DNA from: JBBSOK01 sp038259825
GTDB taxonomy: Bacteria > Bacteroidota > Bacteroidia > Flavobacteriales > Flavobacteriaceae
Reading direction: 5' to 3'
Assembly (NCBI GenBank): GCA_038259825.1
Contig: JBBSOK010000069.1
Span: 1-15,266, forward strand
DNA: 15,266 nucleotides
Shown: piece after piece, positions 6,772-15,183 of the stretch
Layout: each line of letters opens with the position of its first letter
How positions within the stretch are numbered: the first letter of the stretch is position 1
Made by a program: the position numbers and the translations under genes
The notes under the pieces: model-generated
Seen by the model: the letters and a program-made list of their open reading frames with translations, nothing else
What the model was told of the DNA's origin: nothing
The model's database searches: none

Positions 6772-8952
6772 TTAAAGATTGTTCTTAATAAAATTGGTCA
6801 TTTTTGTATATAAATGCAAACGTGTGTTGCCACCATAAATACCGTGATTTTTATCTGGATAAATTGCCCAGTCAAATTGTTTGTTTGCTTGCACCAAAGC
6901 TTCAATAAGCCTCATCGAGTTTTGAACGTGAACGTTATCATCTGCGCTACCGTGGACCAATAAAAACTTGCCTTTTAGCTTATCTACGTGGCTTACAGGC
7001 GAGTTTTGGTCATAACCCGTTGGGTTTTCCTGTGGCGTCGTCATGTAACGCTCTGTATAAATACTATCGTAAAATCTCCAGCTTGTAACCGGAGCAACTG
7101 CAATTGCCATTTCAAAAGTATCTGCGCCTTGAAAAAGAGCGTTTGAAGACATGAAACCTCCGTAACTCCAACCCCAAATTCCTATTCTTTTTGAATCTAT
7201 AAATTTTTCTGCACCTAATTTTTTCGCAACTGCAATTTGATCTTCAACTTCAAATTTTCCTAATTCCTTTTGGGTCATTTTCTTAAAATCACGCCCTTTT
7301 AAACCTGTACCACGTCCATCTACACACGCAATTATTATATCTTGAGTGTTTACTAGCATTTCATGCCAATAATCATTTCCACCCAACCAGCTGTTTGAAA
7401 CATTTTGTGAGCCTGGTCCTGAATATTGATATAAAAATAATGGATACTCTTTGTTAGGATCAAAATTAAGAGGCTTGATCATATACATATTCAAATCTTC
7501 CCCATTTATTGAGATTGTTGAATATTCTTTCGGAGATATTTTGTAGCCCGAAAGATTATTTTTTAATTCATCATTATTTTTGATTTCTCGAATAGATTTA
7601 CCTGTTTTAGAATCATTTAGTGTAAAGATATAAGGTGTCTTTGTATCTGAAAACGTTCCAATATAAGATGTAAAATCTGCACTAAAATCTGCATCGTTTG
7701 TTCCGGTTTTTTCTGAAAGTCTTTTTTTGTTTTTACCAGAAATTTCAACAGAATATACATCTCGATTTATGCTTCCGTTTTCGGTACTTTGATAATAAAC
7801 TGTTTTAGACTTTTCATCAAAACCATAATAATTTGTTACTTCCCAATTACCTTTGGTTACTTGGGCTTGCATTTTCCCGTTTTTATCGTAATGGTAAATA
7901 TGGTTCCAACCATCTTTTTCACTCGTCCAAATAAAACTATTATCTTCTAAAAAAGTTAAATTGTCCGTTACATCAACATAAGCATCATCAACATCTTTCA
8001 ATATTAATTTTGAAGTGTTTTTAGAAACATCAACAAAAACCAAATCCAATATATTTTGATGTCTGTTTGTAAGTTGAACGCTAACTAAATTATTATCATT
8101 AGTCCATTTTAAACGTGGTATATAATAGCTTTCATAATTTTCAAGATTTACTTCTGTAGTTTTTCCAGAAGCTAAATCATAAATTTGCAAACTAACTTTC
8201 GCATTATTTTCACCGGCTTTTGGATATTTAAATACGTCTGAAACGGGATATAAATCATTTCCGTAAACATCCATATTAAATTGCGGCACTTCGCTTTCAT
8301 CAAACTTTATGTAAGCCAGGGTTTTTCCGTTTGGGCTCCATTCAAAAGCACGAACAAAACCGAATTCTTCTTCATAAACCCAATCTGTAATTCCGTTTAT
8401 GATGCTGTTTTTCTTTCCGTCTTCAGTTATTTGTTTTGTTTGGCCTGTTTTCAAATCTTTAATGTACAAGTTGTTTTCAAAACCATACGCCAACTTACTG
8501 CCATCCTCTGTAAATGTTGGCTCTTGTATTTTATTTTCAGAAACTAGTGTTGTCTTCTTTGTTGCTGTATCGTAAACATAATAGGTGCCCAAAGAAGAGC
8601 GACGATAAATTTGCTGCAACTGAGTAGAAAGTAAGATTTGGGATTCATCCGCATTAAATTCATACGAAATAAAATAAGGCACATCTGTCAAATTGGTTGA
8701 GTTAACCAGCGTTTTTACTTTCTCCCCACTTTTATAATTGTAAACATCAATTGTGGAAGCATTTGTAGCCCTATCATAATTAAGCACAGAATATTCTGCG
8801 CCATTATTTAGAGAATGTAAAGCATCCAAGCCTTGCGTCCTGAAGGCGCCGCCCCAAATTTCTTCTAAAGTTATATCCTTTTGTTGTGCTGTTACAATGG
8901 CAAAAGAGGCCAAAAACAGGGTTACTATTCCGCGGTAAAGAGTTTTATTCAA
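6772..8952 (-). CDS. Dipeptidyl peptidase IV (S9B prolyl oligopeptidase family)
   Basis: A 726-residue serine peptidase that removes X-Pro or X-Ala dipeptides from peptide N-termini. A signal peptide (about 1-22, ending IVTAQQ) places it in the periplasm or beyond. The N-terminal beta-propeller (about 90-470) includes DWVYEEEFGF (190-199), whose acidic pair holds the substrate N-terminus in DPP IV. The C-terminal alpha/beta-hydrolase domain has Tyr510 before SGPGSQ (oxyanion region), the nucleophile Ser596 in GWSYGG, the aspartate in HGSADDNVH (Asp671/672) and His703 in KNHGIYGG, so the triad is complete. The length is normal for bacterial DPP IV. The only usable start is TTG at 8950-8952: a TAA lies six codons upstream in frame with no ATG between them, and the signal peptide begins right at the TTG. 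It heads an operon with two peptide transporters, which fits uptake of its products. Confidence 0.95.
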   Translation of the reverse strand: MNKTLYRGIVTLFLASFAIVTAQQKDITLEEIWGGAFRTQGLDALHSLNNGAEYSVLNYDRATNASTIDVYNYKSGEKVKTLVNSTNLTDVPYFISYEFNADESQILLSTQLQQIYRRSSLGTYYVYDTATKKTTLVSENKIQEPTFTEDGSKLAYGFENNLYIKDLKTGQTKQITEDGKKNSIINGITDWVYEEEFGFVRAFEWSPNGKTLAYIKFDESEVPQFNMDVYGNDLYPVSDVFKYPKAGENNAKVSLQIYDLASGKTTEVNLENYESYYIPRLKWTNDNNLVSVQLTNRHQNILDLVFVDVSKNTSKLILKDVDDAYVDVTDNLTFLEDNSFIWTSEKDGWNHIYHYDKNGKMQAQVTKGNWEVTNYYGFDEKSKTVYYQSTENGSINRDVYSVEISGKNKKRLSEKTGTNDADFSADFTSYIGTFSDTKTPYIFTLNDSKTGKSIREIKNNDELKNNLSGYKISPKEYSTISINGEDLNMYMIKPLNFDPNKEYPLFLYQYSGPGSQNVSNSWLGGNDYWHEMLVNTQDIIIACVDGRGTGLKGRDFKKMTQKELGKFEVEDQIAVAKKLGAEKFIDSKRIGIWGWSYGGFMSSNALFQGADTFEMAIAVAPVTSWRFYDSIYTERYMTTPQENPTGYDQNSPVSHVDKLKGKFLLVHGSADDNVHVQNSMRLIEALVQANKQFDWAIYPDKNHGIYGGNTRLHLYTKMTNFIKNNL

Positions 8953-9081
8953 AGTGTTAAAATTTTGTTATGCCAATTTTACTAAATATTAATGAAAGTA
9001 AGGCAGTTTTTATGTTAAAAGCAATAGTAACGATACAAGTTTAGGCATTAGAAGTACCCCGTTATTTTTATATATTATAAT

Positions 9082-9114
9082 TTTGAAATTAAATAATTGT
9101 AAACTTTATCTTTA
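9082..9114 (+). promoter_or_regulatory. Candidate Bacteroidota-type promoter for HMG-CoA reductase
   Basis: TTTG at 9082-9085 is followed, 21 nt later, by TATCTTTA at 9107-9114. This approaches the Bacteroidota -33 TTTG / -7 TAnnTTTG pattern with the final G replaced by A. Transcription would begin about 10-12 bases before ATG 9132, giving a very short leader. The surroundings are so AT-rich that chance matches are easy, hence the low confidence. I saw no equally good candidate on the other strand for the divergent DPP IV operon. Confidence 0.3.
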
Positions 9115-9131
9115 TACTTTCAAACAAAATT

Positions 9132-10442
9132 ATGCAAAAACCTATTTCCGGATTTTCAAAAAAGACAAAAGATGAAAAAATAGATTGGCTTGCCCAAAAT
9201 TATTTTTCCAATCCTGAAGAGACAAAAACAGTTTTGAAAACCTATTGGAATACGGATAAAAACCTGCAACAACTGCACGATGATTTTATTGAAAACACGC
9301 TTACCAATTATTATCTACCACTTGGCGTAGCGCCAAACTTTCTTATAAATGACTATCTCTTTGCAATACCAATGGTAACAGAGGAAAGTAGCGTAGTGGC
9401 CGCAGCTAGTAATGCTGCAAAATTTTGGTTAGAGCGCGGCGGTTTTAAAGCTGAAGTACTTTCAACCGAAAAAAATGGGCAAATCCATTTAGATTTCTTC
9501 GGAAGTGAAAACGTTATAAAATCCTATTTTGAAGCGATAAAACCGAAATTATTGGCAAGTATTGAAAACATTCAGGCCAATATGAAAAAGCGAGGCGGCG
9601 GACTAAAAAATATTCAATTGATAGATGCCACTGAAAATTTAGAAGGCTACTATCAATTGCATTGCACTTTTGATACCCAAGACGCAATGGGCGCAAATTT
9701 TATAAATAGTTGCCTGGAAGAAATTGCACATACTTTTGAAAATGAAGCCCAAAGTTTTGAAGGGTTTTCAATTGAAAATCAATTTCCAAAAGTAGTAATG
9801 AGCATACTTTCTAATTACGTGCCAAATTGCATCGTTAAAGCGGAAGTTAGTTGTAAAATTAAAGAGCTTGGCTATAATAATATAGACGGAAAAACCTTTG
9901 CTAACAATTTTGTTAGAGCCATTAATATTGCAAACGCTGAACGAAAACGAGCCGTTACGCACAATAAAGGAATTATGAATGGCATTGATGCCGTTGTTAT
10001 TGCTACAGGGAATGATTTTAGGGCCGTGGAAGCTGGCGTACATGCATTTGCTGCACGTACTGGCGATTATAAAAGCTTAACACAAGCTAAACTTGAAGGC
10101 GACATTTTTAAATTTTGGATTGAGATTCCCTTAGCACTGGGAACCGTTGGCGGTTTAACATCATTACATCCGCTTACCAAATTTGCTTTAAGTCTTTTAC
10201 AAAATCCAAATGCAAAACAATTAATGCAGATAGTTGCCGTAGCCGGTTTGGCTCAGAATTTTGCCGCAGTCAGATCCTTAGTTACAACTGGAATTCAAAA
10301 AGGACATATGAAAATGCATTTAAAAAATATCCTGAATAATTTAAATGCTTCAGAAGATGAGAAATTGAAAGCGCTAAAGCATTTTAGAGAAACGGCCGTT
10401 AGCCATAGCGCAGTGGAAGGGTTTATAAATAAGCTTCGGTAA
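9132..10442 (+). CDS. mvaA: Hydroxymethylglutaryl-CoA reductase, class II
   Basis: A 436-residue cytosolic enzyme that interconverts HMG-CoA and mevalonate with NAD(P)H. By recall of the Pseudomonas mevalonii enzyme, the conserved elements are all present: MVTEESSVVAAAS (81-93) with the catalytic glutamate (Glu84/85), DAMGAN (184-189), THNKGIMNGID (276-286) with catalytic Lys279, ATGNDFRAVEAG (291-302) with Asp295, the glycine-rich GTVGGLTSLHP (337-347) and GHMKMH (391-396) with the C-terminal flap His392. The length is that of class II enzymes, and no membrane part is present. Automated annotation often calls this class 'degradative', but the GHMP kinase 94 bp downstream argues for biosynthetic use in the mevalonate route to isoprenoids (inference; no other mevalonate gene is in the window). 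It is divergent from the DPP IV operon, with 179 bp between the starts. ATG 9132 is a clear start. Confidence 0.94.
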   Translation: MQKPISGFSKKTKDEKIDWLAQNYFSNPEETKTVLKTYWNTDKNLQQLHDDFIENTLTNYYLPLGVAPNFLINDYLFAIPMVTEESSVVAAASNAAKFWLERGGFKAEVLSTEKNGQIHLDFFGSENVIKSYFEAIKPKLLASIENIQANMKKRGGGLKNIQLIDATENLEGYYQLHCTFDTQDAMGANFINSCLEEIAHTFENEAQSFEGFSIENQFPKVVMSILSNYVPNCIVKAEVSCKIKELGYNNIDGKTFANNFVRAINIANAERKRAVTHNKGIMNGIDAVVIATGNDFRAVEAGVHAFAARTGDYKSLTQAKLEGDIFKFWIEIPLALGTVGGLTSLHPLTKFALSLLQNPNAKQLMQIVAVAGLAQNFAAVRSLVTTGIQKGHMKMHLKNILNNLNASEDEKLKALKHFRETAVSHSAVEGFINKLR

Positions 10443-10536
10443 CAACTTTTAAATTCAACCTATTATTTATTCTGTAATTGAAAATAGACATTTTTTTTAA
10501 AATTCAACACTAAAGGCTATCAAAACAAAAAATACA

Positions 10537-11460
10537 ATTCACTTTAAAAGCAACGGGAAACTTCTTTTAACCGGGGAATATGTTGTACTCGATGGTGCCA
10601 CGGCTTTAGCAATTCCGACCAAATATGGGCAATCGCTTTCGATTACTGAAAACCATTCAAATTCTATTATTTGGAAAAGCTTTGATGAGATTAATCAAAT
10701 TTGGGCATATTGCGAATTCTATTTTGAAGGCGACATCCTAAATTTAAAAAAGGCTCCATTTGAAAAAGAAGATTCGATTGGAGAAAGATTATTGACGATT
10801 TTAAATACAGCAAAACAACTAAACTCCAATTTTCTTTCATCTAGAAAAGGACTATTAATTGAAACTCATTTAGATTTTCCAAGAAATTGGGGTCTTGGCA
10901 CTTCTTCAACGTTAATCAATAATATAGCGCAGTGGGCAAAAGTTGATGCGTATAAATTACTTCAGTTATCTTTTGGCGGAAGTGGTTATGATATTGCTGC
11001 CGCACAGAATAATTTCCCAATTCTGTATCAGCTAGAAAATGGCGAGCCCGATTTTAGAAAAGCTCATTTACCCTGGGAATTTACCGAAAACCTATTCTTT
11101 GTGCACTTAAATGAAAAACAAGATAGCAAAGATGGTATTGCAAGATATAGGGCAGCCAACGTTTCTGAAAAGCAAAAGCAACGCATAACGGATATTACCA
11201 ATAAACTTTTATTATGTTACAATTTATCCGATTTCGAAAAACTCATTGAAAGCCACGAACAATTAATTTCAGAAATAATAGGATTGCCAACGGTAAAGCT
11301 AAAGCTGTTTAGCGATTACCAGCATTCAATTAAAAGTCTCGGCGCTTGGGGAGGCGATTTTGTTCTAATTACCGGCACTATTGAAGATATGCAATATTTT
11401 AAGGTAAAAGGTTTCAAAACAATCATTCCTTTTGAAGAAATGATCATGAAAGAGAACTAA
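10537..11460 (+). CDS. GYDIA-type GHMP kinase, probable mevalonate-pathway kinase; start codon not ATG/GTG/TTG
   Basis: About 307 residues if counted from ATT 10537. GHMP-kinase features are the N-terminal strand FKSNGKLLLTGEYVVLDGA, the phosphate-binding loop NWGLGTSST (glycine 119 to serine 124) and the diagnostic GYDIA at 150-154 followed by AAQ. The GYDIA family is typical of Bacteroidota, and I infer that it phosphorylates mevalonate or phosphomevalonate because it follows HMG-CoA reductase; the substrate is not proven. The frame is open from 10501 (after TAA at 10498-10500), but it has no ATG, GTG or TTG before the conserved N-terminus. ATT 10537, or ATC 10519, best fits the expected length of about 300-310 residues. 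The first conventional-type start, TTG 10792, would remove 85 residues including the nucleotide-binding N-terminus and is not credible. The gene ends 14 bp before a strong terminator. Confidence 0.85.
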   Translation: MHFKSNGKLLLTGEYVVLDGATALAIPTKYGQSLSITENHSNSIIWKSFDEINQIWAYCEFYFEGDILNLKKAPFEKEDSIGERLLTILNTAKQLNSNFLSSRKGLLIETHLDFPRNWGLGTSSTLINNIAQWAKVDAYKLLQLSFGGSGYDIAAAQNNFPILYQLENGEPDFRKAHLPWEFTENLFFVHLNEKQDSKDGIARYRAANVSEKQKQRITDITNKLLLCYNLSDFEKLIESHEQLISEIIGLPTVKLKLFSDYQHSIKSLGAWGGDFVLITGTIEDMQYFKVKGFKTIIPFEEMIMKEN

Positions 11461-11474
11461 ATTTAATTTTATAC

Positions 11475-11515
11475 AATTAAAAAACCGCCTAATAAACATA
11501 GGCGGTTTTTTAATT
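11475..11515. terminator. Bidirectional Rho-independent terminator
   Basis: A perfect 17-bp inverted repeat (arms 11475-11491 and 11499-11515, loop of 7 nt, GC core ACCGCCTA/TAGGCGGT) flanked by A-runs and T-runs on both sides. It lies between two convergent genes, 14 bp past the GHMP kinase stop and 15 bp past the end of the minus-strand isomerase gene, and should terminate both. Confidence 0.94.
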
Positions 11516-11530
11516 TATTGAATTTGTGGA

Positions 11531-13654
11531 TTATTGATTGTAAATATCTCCACGATTATCTTGAATGTCTGCATCAGCTTTTAAAGCGTTGAAAACACCT
11601 CCGTTTACGCTTCCTGCGCCTCTAGCATTCAGTTGATTTGTATAAGATGCATAGTTGTCAAGTTTTGGAGCTTCTTCAAAGCTTGTAACTTTTACCATAA
11701 ATACGCCTGTTTTACCATCAATCAAACCTGTTGATTCTCCGGCTTTTTTACCAAAAGCTGCACCAACTACTGCTGGCTCTTGTCCAGGACCAGGTATTAC
11801 AGGACTTGACATTGAAATTAATTCCGCAGTTTTTACTTGTACGCTTTGGCTACTTGCAATCTGATTAAGATCTGCTCCTTTTACCATTTCGCGTATTTTT
11901 TTAGCTTTCTTTTCGTTCATTAATATTGGCGTAACAGTTGCTGAAGCATCTGCTGCACTCATTAATCCTTTTTTGCTTTTACGCGTAAGCTGAGCTATAA
12001 CATAACCTTCTGGAGTGCTGAAACGTTTAACATCCCCTACTTCTGTCTCATTACCAAATGCCCAAGACACTATACTTCTGTTTTCGCCAATACCTGCAAT
12101 GTTGGAATCTAATTCCCCAATTTTATTTACTGGCTTTACTTCAAGATTTTTTGCTTTTGCAACTTCATCAAATTTTCCTTTTTGAACATCTACTTCAAAA
12201 TTTGATGCAACTGAAAATACTTCATTTACAGATTTTTCAGAAGGTTCAATTTTTTTAGTTACTGTTGCCAATTTAACAGCTTTCTGCATATTCTTTTGCT
12301 CTTCGATGTCTACAACGTGATAACCAAATTGTGTTTCAACTACGCCCATTTTTCCCGTTGCGTTATCAAATACAAAGTCGTTAAAGGCTGGCACCATTCT
12401 TCCTGGACCAAAATAACCTAAATCTCCACCTTTATCCTTATTAGAACCATCTGCAGAATATTTTGCAGCAAGAACTTCAAATTTGGCTCCATCTTTTTGT
12501 ACTGCGCCCAAAATACTATCTGCTAACTTTTTAGCTTCATCTTTTGTTCGGGTAACATCTGCCGCTGTTTGCAAACCTTCCCAGCTAACTAATATATGTC
12601 TTGCTTTTGCTGAATCTGGCAATTGCTTTGCGCCAATTACTTTTACAATATTCAACGTATTATCAACTTGAAACGGTCCGTAAACTTGACCTTCATTTAA
12701 AGTAAGGATTGAATCTGCAACTGATGGTGGCAATTCACTTTTAAAGAAATATCTATCTTGATATGCTTGATCACTATTTGCATTAACAAACTCTTCATAA
12801 TCTGTAGTTCTACGCAAACCTTTTACGCTATCATTGGTTTTTGTGTTATTATTAAACTCTACCCTATCATTCAACAAAGCAGCAATACCAGATTTTGCAT
12901 CATTAATATCTGCATCGGAAGCTTCTTCAGGTAAAAACACATATTGAATGTCTGCTTGCGCAACACCTTCAAATTGTTTTGGATGTTTCTTTACGTATGC
13001 ATTAATTTCGGCATCGGTTACTTTTACATCTTCATCGGAAATTTTGGTAAAAGGAACTTGTACATATTGAAAAGTGACTTTATCATTTTCAAATTTATAC
13101 TGACGCTCACCTTCTGCAACTGTACTTATCATACCTCCTTTAATCATTGTTAAATAGGTATTCTGTAATGTAGTTTGCGCTGTACTTTCTTCATAAGCCA
13201 ACCACTGCTGATATAAATCTGGTGAAGTTGTTTTAATTGTTGCTATATATTCCTGGAGTTTTCCTTCGTCAAATTGGCCAGCTTCATTTTGAAAAGTTGG
13301 ATTGGTGGCAAGACCTTTCCTAACTGCAGCGCTTATTTGGGCTTTTTCTACGGTTAAACCTAATTTTTCGATTTGCTCGTTGAAAAGGGATTTACGTAAT
13401 TCTCTATCCCACACCATATTCATAGCCTGCATACTAGATGCATTTGGACCTAATTGTCGTTGAGTTGCTTCAACCTCTTCCATAAAGTTTTGTCGTGGAA
13501 TATCTACACCGTTTACGGTTGCAACATTTTCTGCGCCTTTTTGACCGCCGCCACCTTTTGTTAATACATCACTTAAGATAAATGCAAAGAGTGCTAATGC
13601 TATAATAAGGATAAGGAAAATTCCTCTTTTTCTAATACTGTTTAATATTGCCAT
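11531..13654 (-). CDS. PpiD-like peptidyl-prolyl cis-trans isomerase, membrane-anchored
   Basis: A 707-residue periplasmic foldase. A single N-terminal membrane anchor (about 12-30, FLILIIALALFAFILS, after basic RKR) is followed by a SurA/PpiD-type N-terminal chaperone region (about 40-190). One well-kept parvulin (PpiC/rotamase) domain spans about 348-452: KARHILVSW, then KYSADGSNKDKGGDLGYFGPGRMVPAF, then TQFGYHVVDI. The stretch before it (about 230-345) and stretches near 480-560 and 590-665 repeat the weaker parvulin-like pattern 'AFG...GE..G......G..V..V' without the GGDLG core, so they look like inactive copies. Such proteins help fold outer-membrane and secreted proteins near the Sec translocon. 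Its 3' end faces the GHMP kinase across a bidirectional terminator. Start: ATG at 13652-13654, just before the anchor. Confidence 0.93.
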   Translation of the reverse strand: MAILNSIRKRGIFLILIIALALFAFILSDVLTKGGGGQKGAENVATVNGVDIPRQNFMEEVEATQRQLGPNASSMQAMNMVWDRELRKSLFNEQIEKLGLTVEKAQISAAVRKGLATNPTFQNEAGQFDEGKLQEYIATIKTTSPDLYQQWLAYEESTAQTTLQNTYLTMIKGGMISTVAEGERQYKFENDKVTFQYVQVPFTKISDEDVKVTDAEINAYVKKHPKQFEGVAQADIQYVFLPEEASDADINDAKSGIAALLNDRVEFNNNTKTNDSVKGLRRTTDYEEFVNANSDQAYQDRYFFKSELPPSVADSILTLNEGQVYGPFQVDNTLNIVKVIGAKQLPDSAKARHILVSWEGLQTAADVTRTKDEAKKLADSILGAVQKDGAKFEVLAAKYSADGSNKDKGGDLGYFGPGRMVPAFNDFVFDNATGKMGVVETQFGYHVVDIEEQKNMQKAVKLATVTKKIEPSEKSVNEVFSVASNFEVDVQKGKFDEVAKAKNLEVKPVNKIGELDSNIAGIGENRSIVSWAFGNETEVGDVKRFSTPEGYVIAQLTRKSKKGLMSAADASATVTPILMNEKKAKKIREMVKGADLNQIASSQSVQVKTAELISMSSPVIPGPGQEPAVVGAAFGKKAGESTGLIDGKTGVFMVKVTSFEEAPKLDNYASYTNQLNARGAGSVNGGVFNALKADADIQDNRGDIYNQ

Positions 13655-13727
13655 TTCGGTTAAGATTTTATAGGTGGCGAAAATACTATTTTCAAACCAT
13701 TTAATACAATCTTATTTATAAATTTTT

Positions 13728-13748
13728 AATGCTTAGGGAACAAGCATT
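13728..13748. repeat. Short inverted repeat in the 186-bp gap between isomerase and CNNM genes
   Basis: The arms AATGCTT (13728-13734) and AAGCATT (13742-13748) are perfect 7-bp complements around a 7-nt loop. It lies 74 bp upstream of the isomerase start and 93 bp past the CNNM stop. No T-run follows it on the minus strand, so it does not look like a classical terminator; an operator or a leader hairpin is possible but unsupported. Confidence 0.4.
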
Positions 13749-13840
13749 TATACTATGAAATACTACTAATGAATACGAAAATGAGTTTGAAGATAGGATT
13801 TTTAACAATTTAAAAAATAGATAAAAACCACGAATATTGC

Positions 13841-15094
13841 TTAATCGTCTATTTTCTGCTGAACCTCAACAAGTTCTATTTTTGTGTTTGAAACTTCTAA
13901 AATGGTAAAAACATAATTTTCAATTTCTACAATTTCACCTTTTTCGGGAATTTCTTCAGTGTGGTTAACTATCATTCCGCCTAGAGTTTCGTAGTTTTCG
14001 CTTTCTTCAAAATCTAATTTATAATTTTCGATAAGATAATCTACTTCCAAACGGGCGGAAAATTTATAATGGTTTTCGCCCAATTCTTCTTCAATTAGAG
14101 CTACGCTATCGTGTTCATCTTCAATTTCGCCAAAAAGCTCCTCGATTATATCTTCAACAGTGATAATGCCAGATGTACCGCCATACTCATCTATTACTAC
14201 AGCAATACTTTTTCGTTTAATCGTAAGAATATTCAACACATCTTTTGCCAACATTGTTTCCGGCACAAAAACCACGCGCATCAACACTTTTTTTATGTTT
14301 GCTGGCTTTTTGAAAAGCTCGAAAGAATGCACGTAACCTAAAATATCATCTATATTATCCTTATAAACCAATATTTTTGAAAGCCCAGTTTCAATGAAAA
14401 TTTTATTTAGATCTTTTGGCGTAGTATTAATATCCACAGCAACTACCTCAGTTCTTGGAATCATTACTTCCCTGGATTTTATCTCAGAAAAATCTAATGC
14501 ATTTTGAAATATTTGAATTTCGGTATCCATTTCGTCCGCCTTTACAGACGTTTCCATTTGTTCGGAAATGTAATTGCCTAACTCAATTTTACTGAAACTT
14601 AATTGAACGATATCTCCTTCGGTTTTAAAAAGAAGTTTTAATACTAAATCTGAAATCCAAATAATAAATTCTGATATAGCTGAAAATAGCACATAGAAAA
14701 TATAAGCTGGCAAGGCGAAAATCTTGATAAGACTATTGGCATATATTTGAAAAAAAACTTTGGGAAGAAATTCTGCCGTTAATAAAATAACCAACGTTGA
14801 GATTACAGTTTGTATTAAAAGGCCCCCAAAACCTGCCAATGGAATAAACTCCATCAACAAATCTCCCATAAAAAAACCGTATATAACCAATGCAATATTG
14901 TTCCCAACTAGCATTGTCGCAATAAATTTGGAAGGGCGTACCGTTATTTTTTCTAAAATACCGGCAAGAAAATTATCTTGCTTTTTTTCAATTTCAAGGT
15001 GGATTTTATTAGCTGAAACGTACGCAATTTCCATCCCCGAAAAGAAAGCGGAGAGTAATAATGAAATTGCTATTATTATAATGCTGTAATCCAA
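13841..15094 (-). CDS. CNNM/CBS/CorC-HlyC domain membrane protein ('hemolysin family')
   Basis: A 417-residue protein with three parts. The CNNM (DUF21) membrane region covers about 1-155, with LSAFFSGMEIAYVSANKI at 14-31 and hydrophobic segments near 3-25, 57-78, 88-118 and 122-155. A CBS pair covers about 205-325, bounded by REVMIPRTEV (208-217) and DEYGGTSGIITVEDIIEEL (302-320). A C-terminal CorC_HlyC domain covers about 340-412. The family is linked to Mg2+/Co2+ efflux or homeostasis; the 'hemolysin' label is historical. The gliding protein GldE belongs here too, but no gldD is nearby, so I do not assign that name. The start is TTG at 15092-15094: TAA lies ten codons upstream in frame with no ATG between, and the usual family N-terminus begins right there. 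Its stop is 186 bp ahead of the isomerase start, so the two may be separate units. Confidence 0.92.
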   Translation of the reverse strand: MDYSIIIIAISLLLSAFFSGMEIAYVSANKIHLEIEKKQDNFLAGILEKITVRPSKFIATMLVGNNIALVIYGFFMGDLLMEFIPLAGFGGLLIQTVISTLVILLTAEFLPKVFFQIYANSLIKIFALPAYIFYVLFSAISEFIIWISDLVLKLLFKTEGDIVQLSFSKIELGNYISEQMETSVKADEMDTEIQIFQNALDFSEIKSREVMIPRTEVVAVDINTTPKDLNKIFIETGLSKILVYKDNIDDILGYVHSFELFKKPANIKKVLMRVVFVPETMLAKDVLNILTIKRKSIAVVIDEYGGTSGIITVEDIIEELFGEIEDEHDSVALIEEELGENHYKFSARLEVDYLIENYKLDFEESENYETLGGMIVNHTEEIPEKGEIVEIENYVFTILEVSNTKIELVEVQQKIDD

Positions 15095-15183
15095 GTTTCT
15101 AGTTTTCGAGTTATAATATTAGAGTTATAAGTTGATGATTAAAAATTAAATTTTTTTCATAATTCATAACGCTACATTCGTAA

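Noticed and set aside
10792..11460. GHMP kinase read as a 222-residue protein from TTG 10792
   Set aside because: The same frame continues upstream with a clear GHMP N-terminus (GKLLLTGEY), so this start would cut off the nucleotide-binding end.
13728..13748. The AATGCTT/AAGCATT hairpin as a terminator of the CNNM transcript
   Set aside because: On the minus strand it is followed by As rather than Ts, and it lies about 90 bp beyond the stop.
14760..15089. Plus-strand open frame antisense to the CNNM membrane region
   Set aside because: It is a shadow of the conserved minus-strand gene; its composition is the complement of hydrophobic codons.
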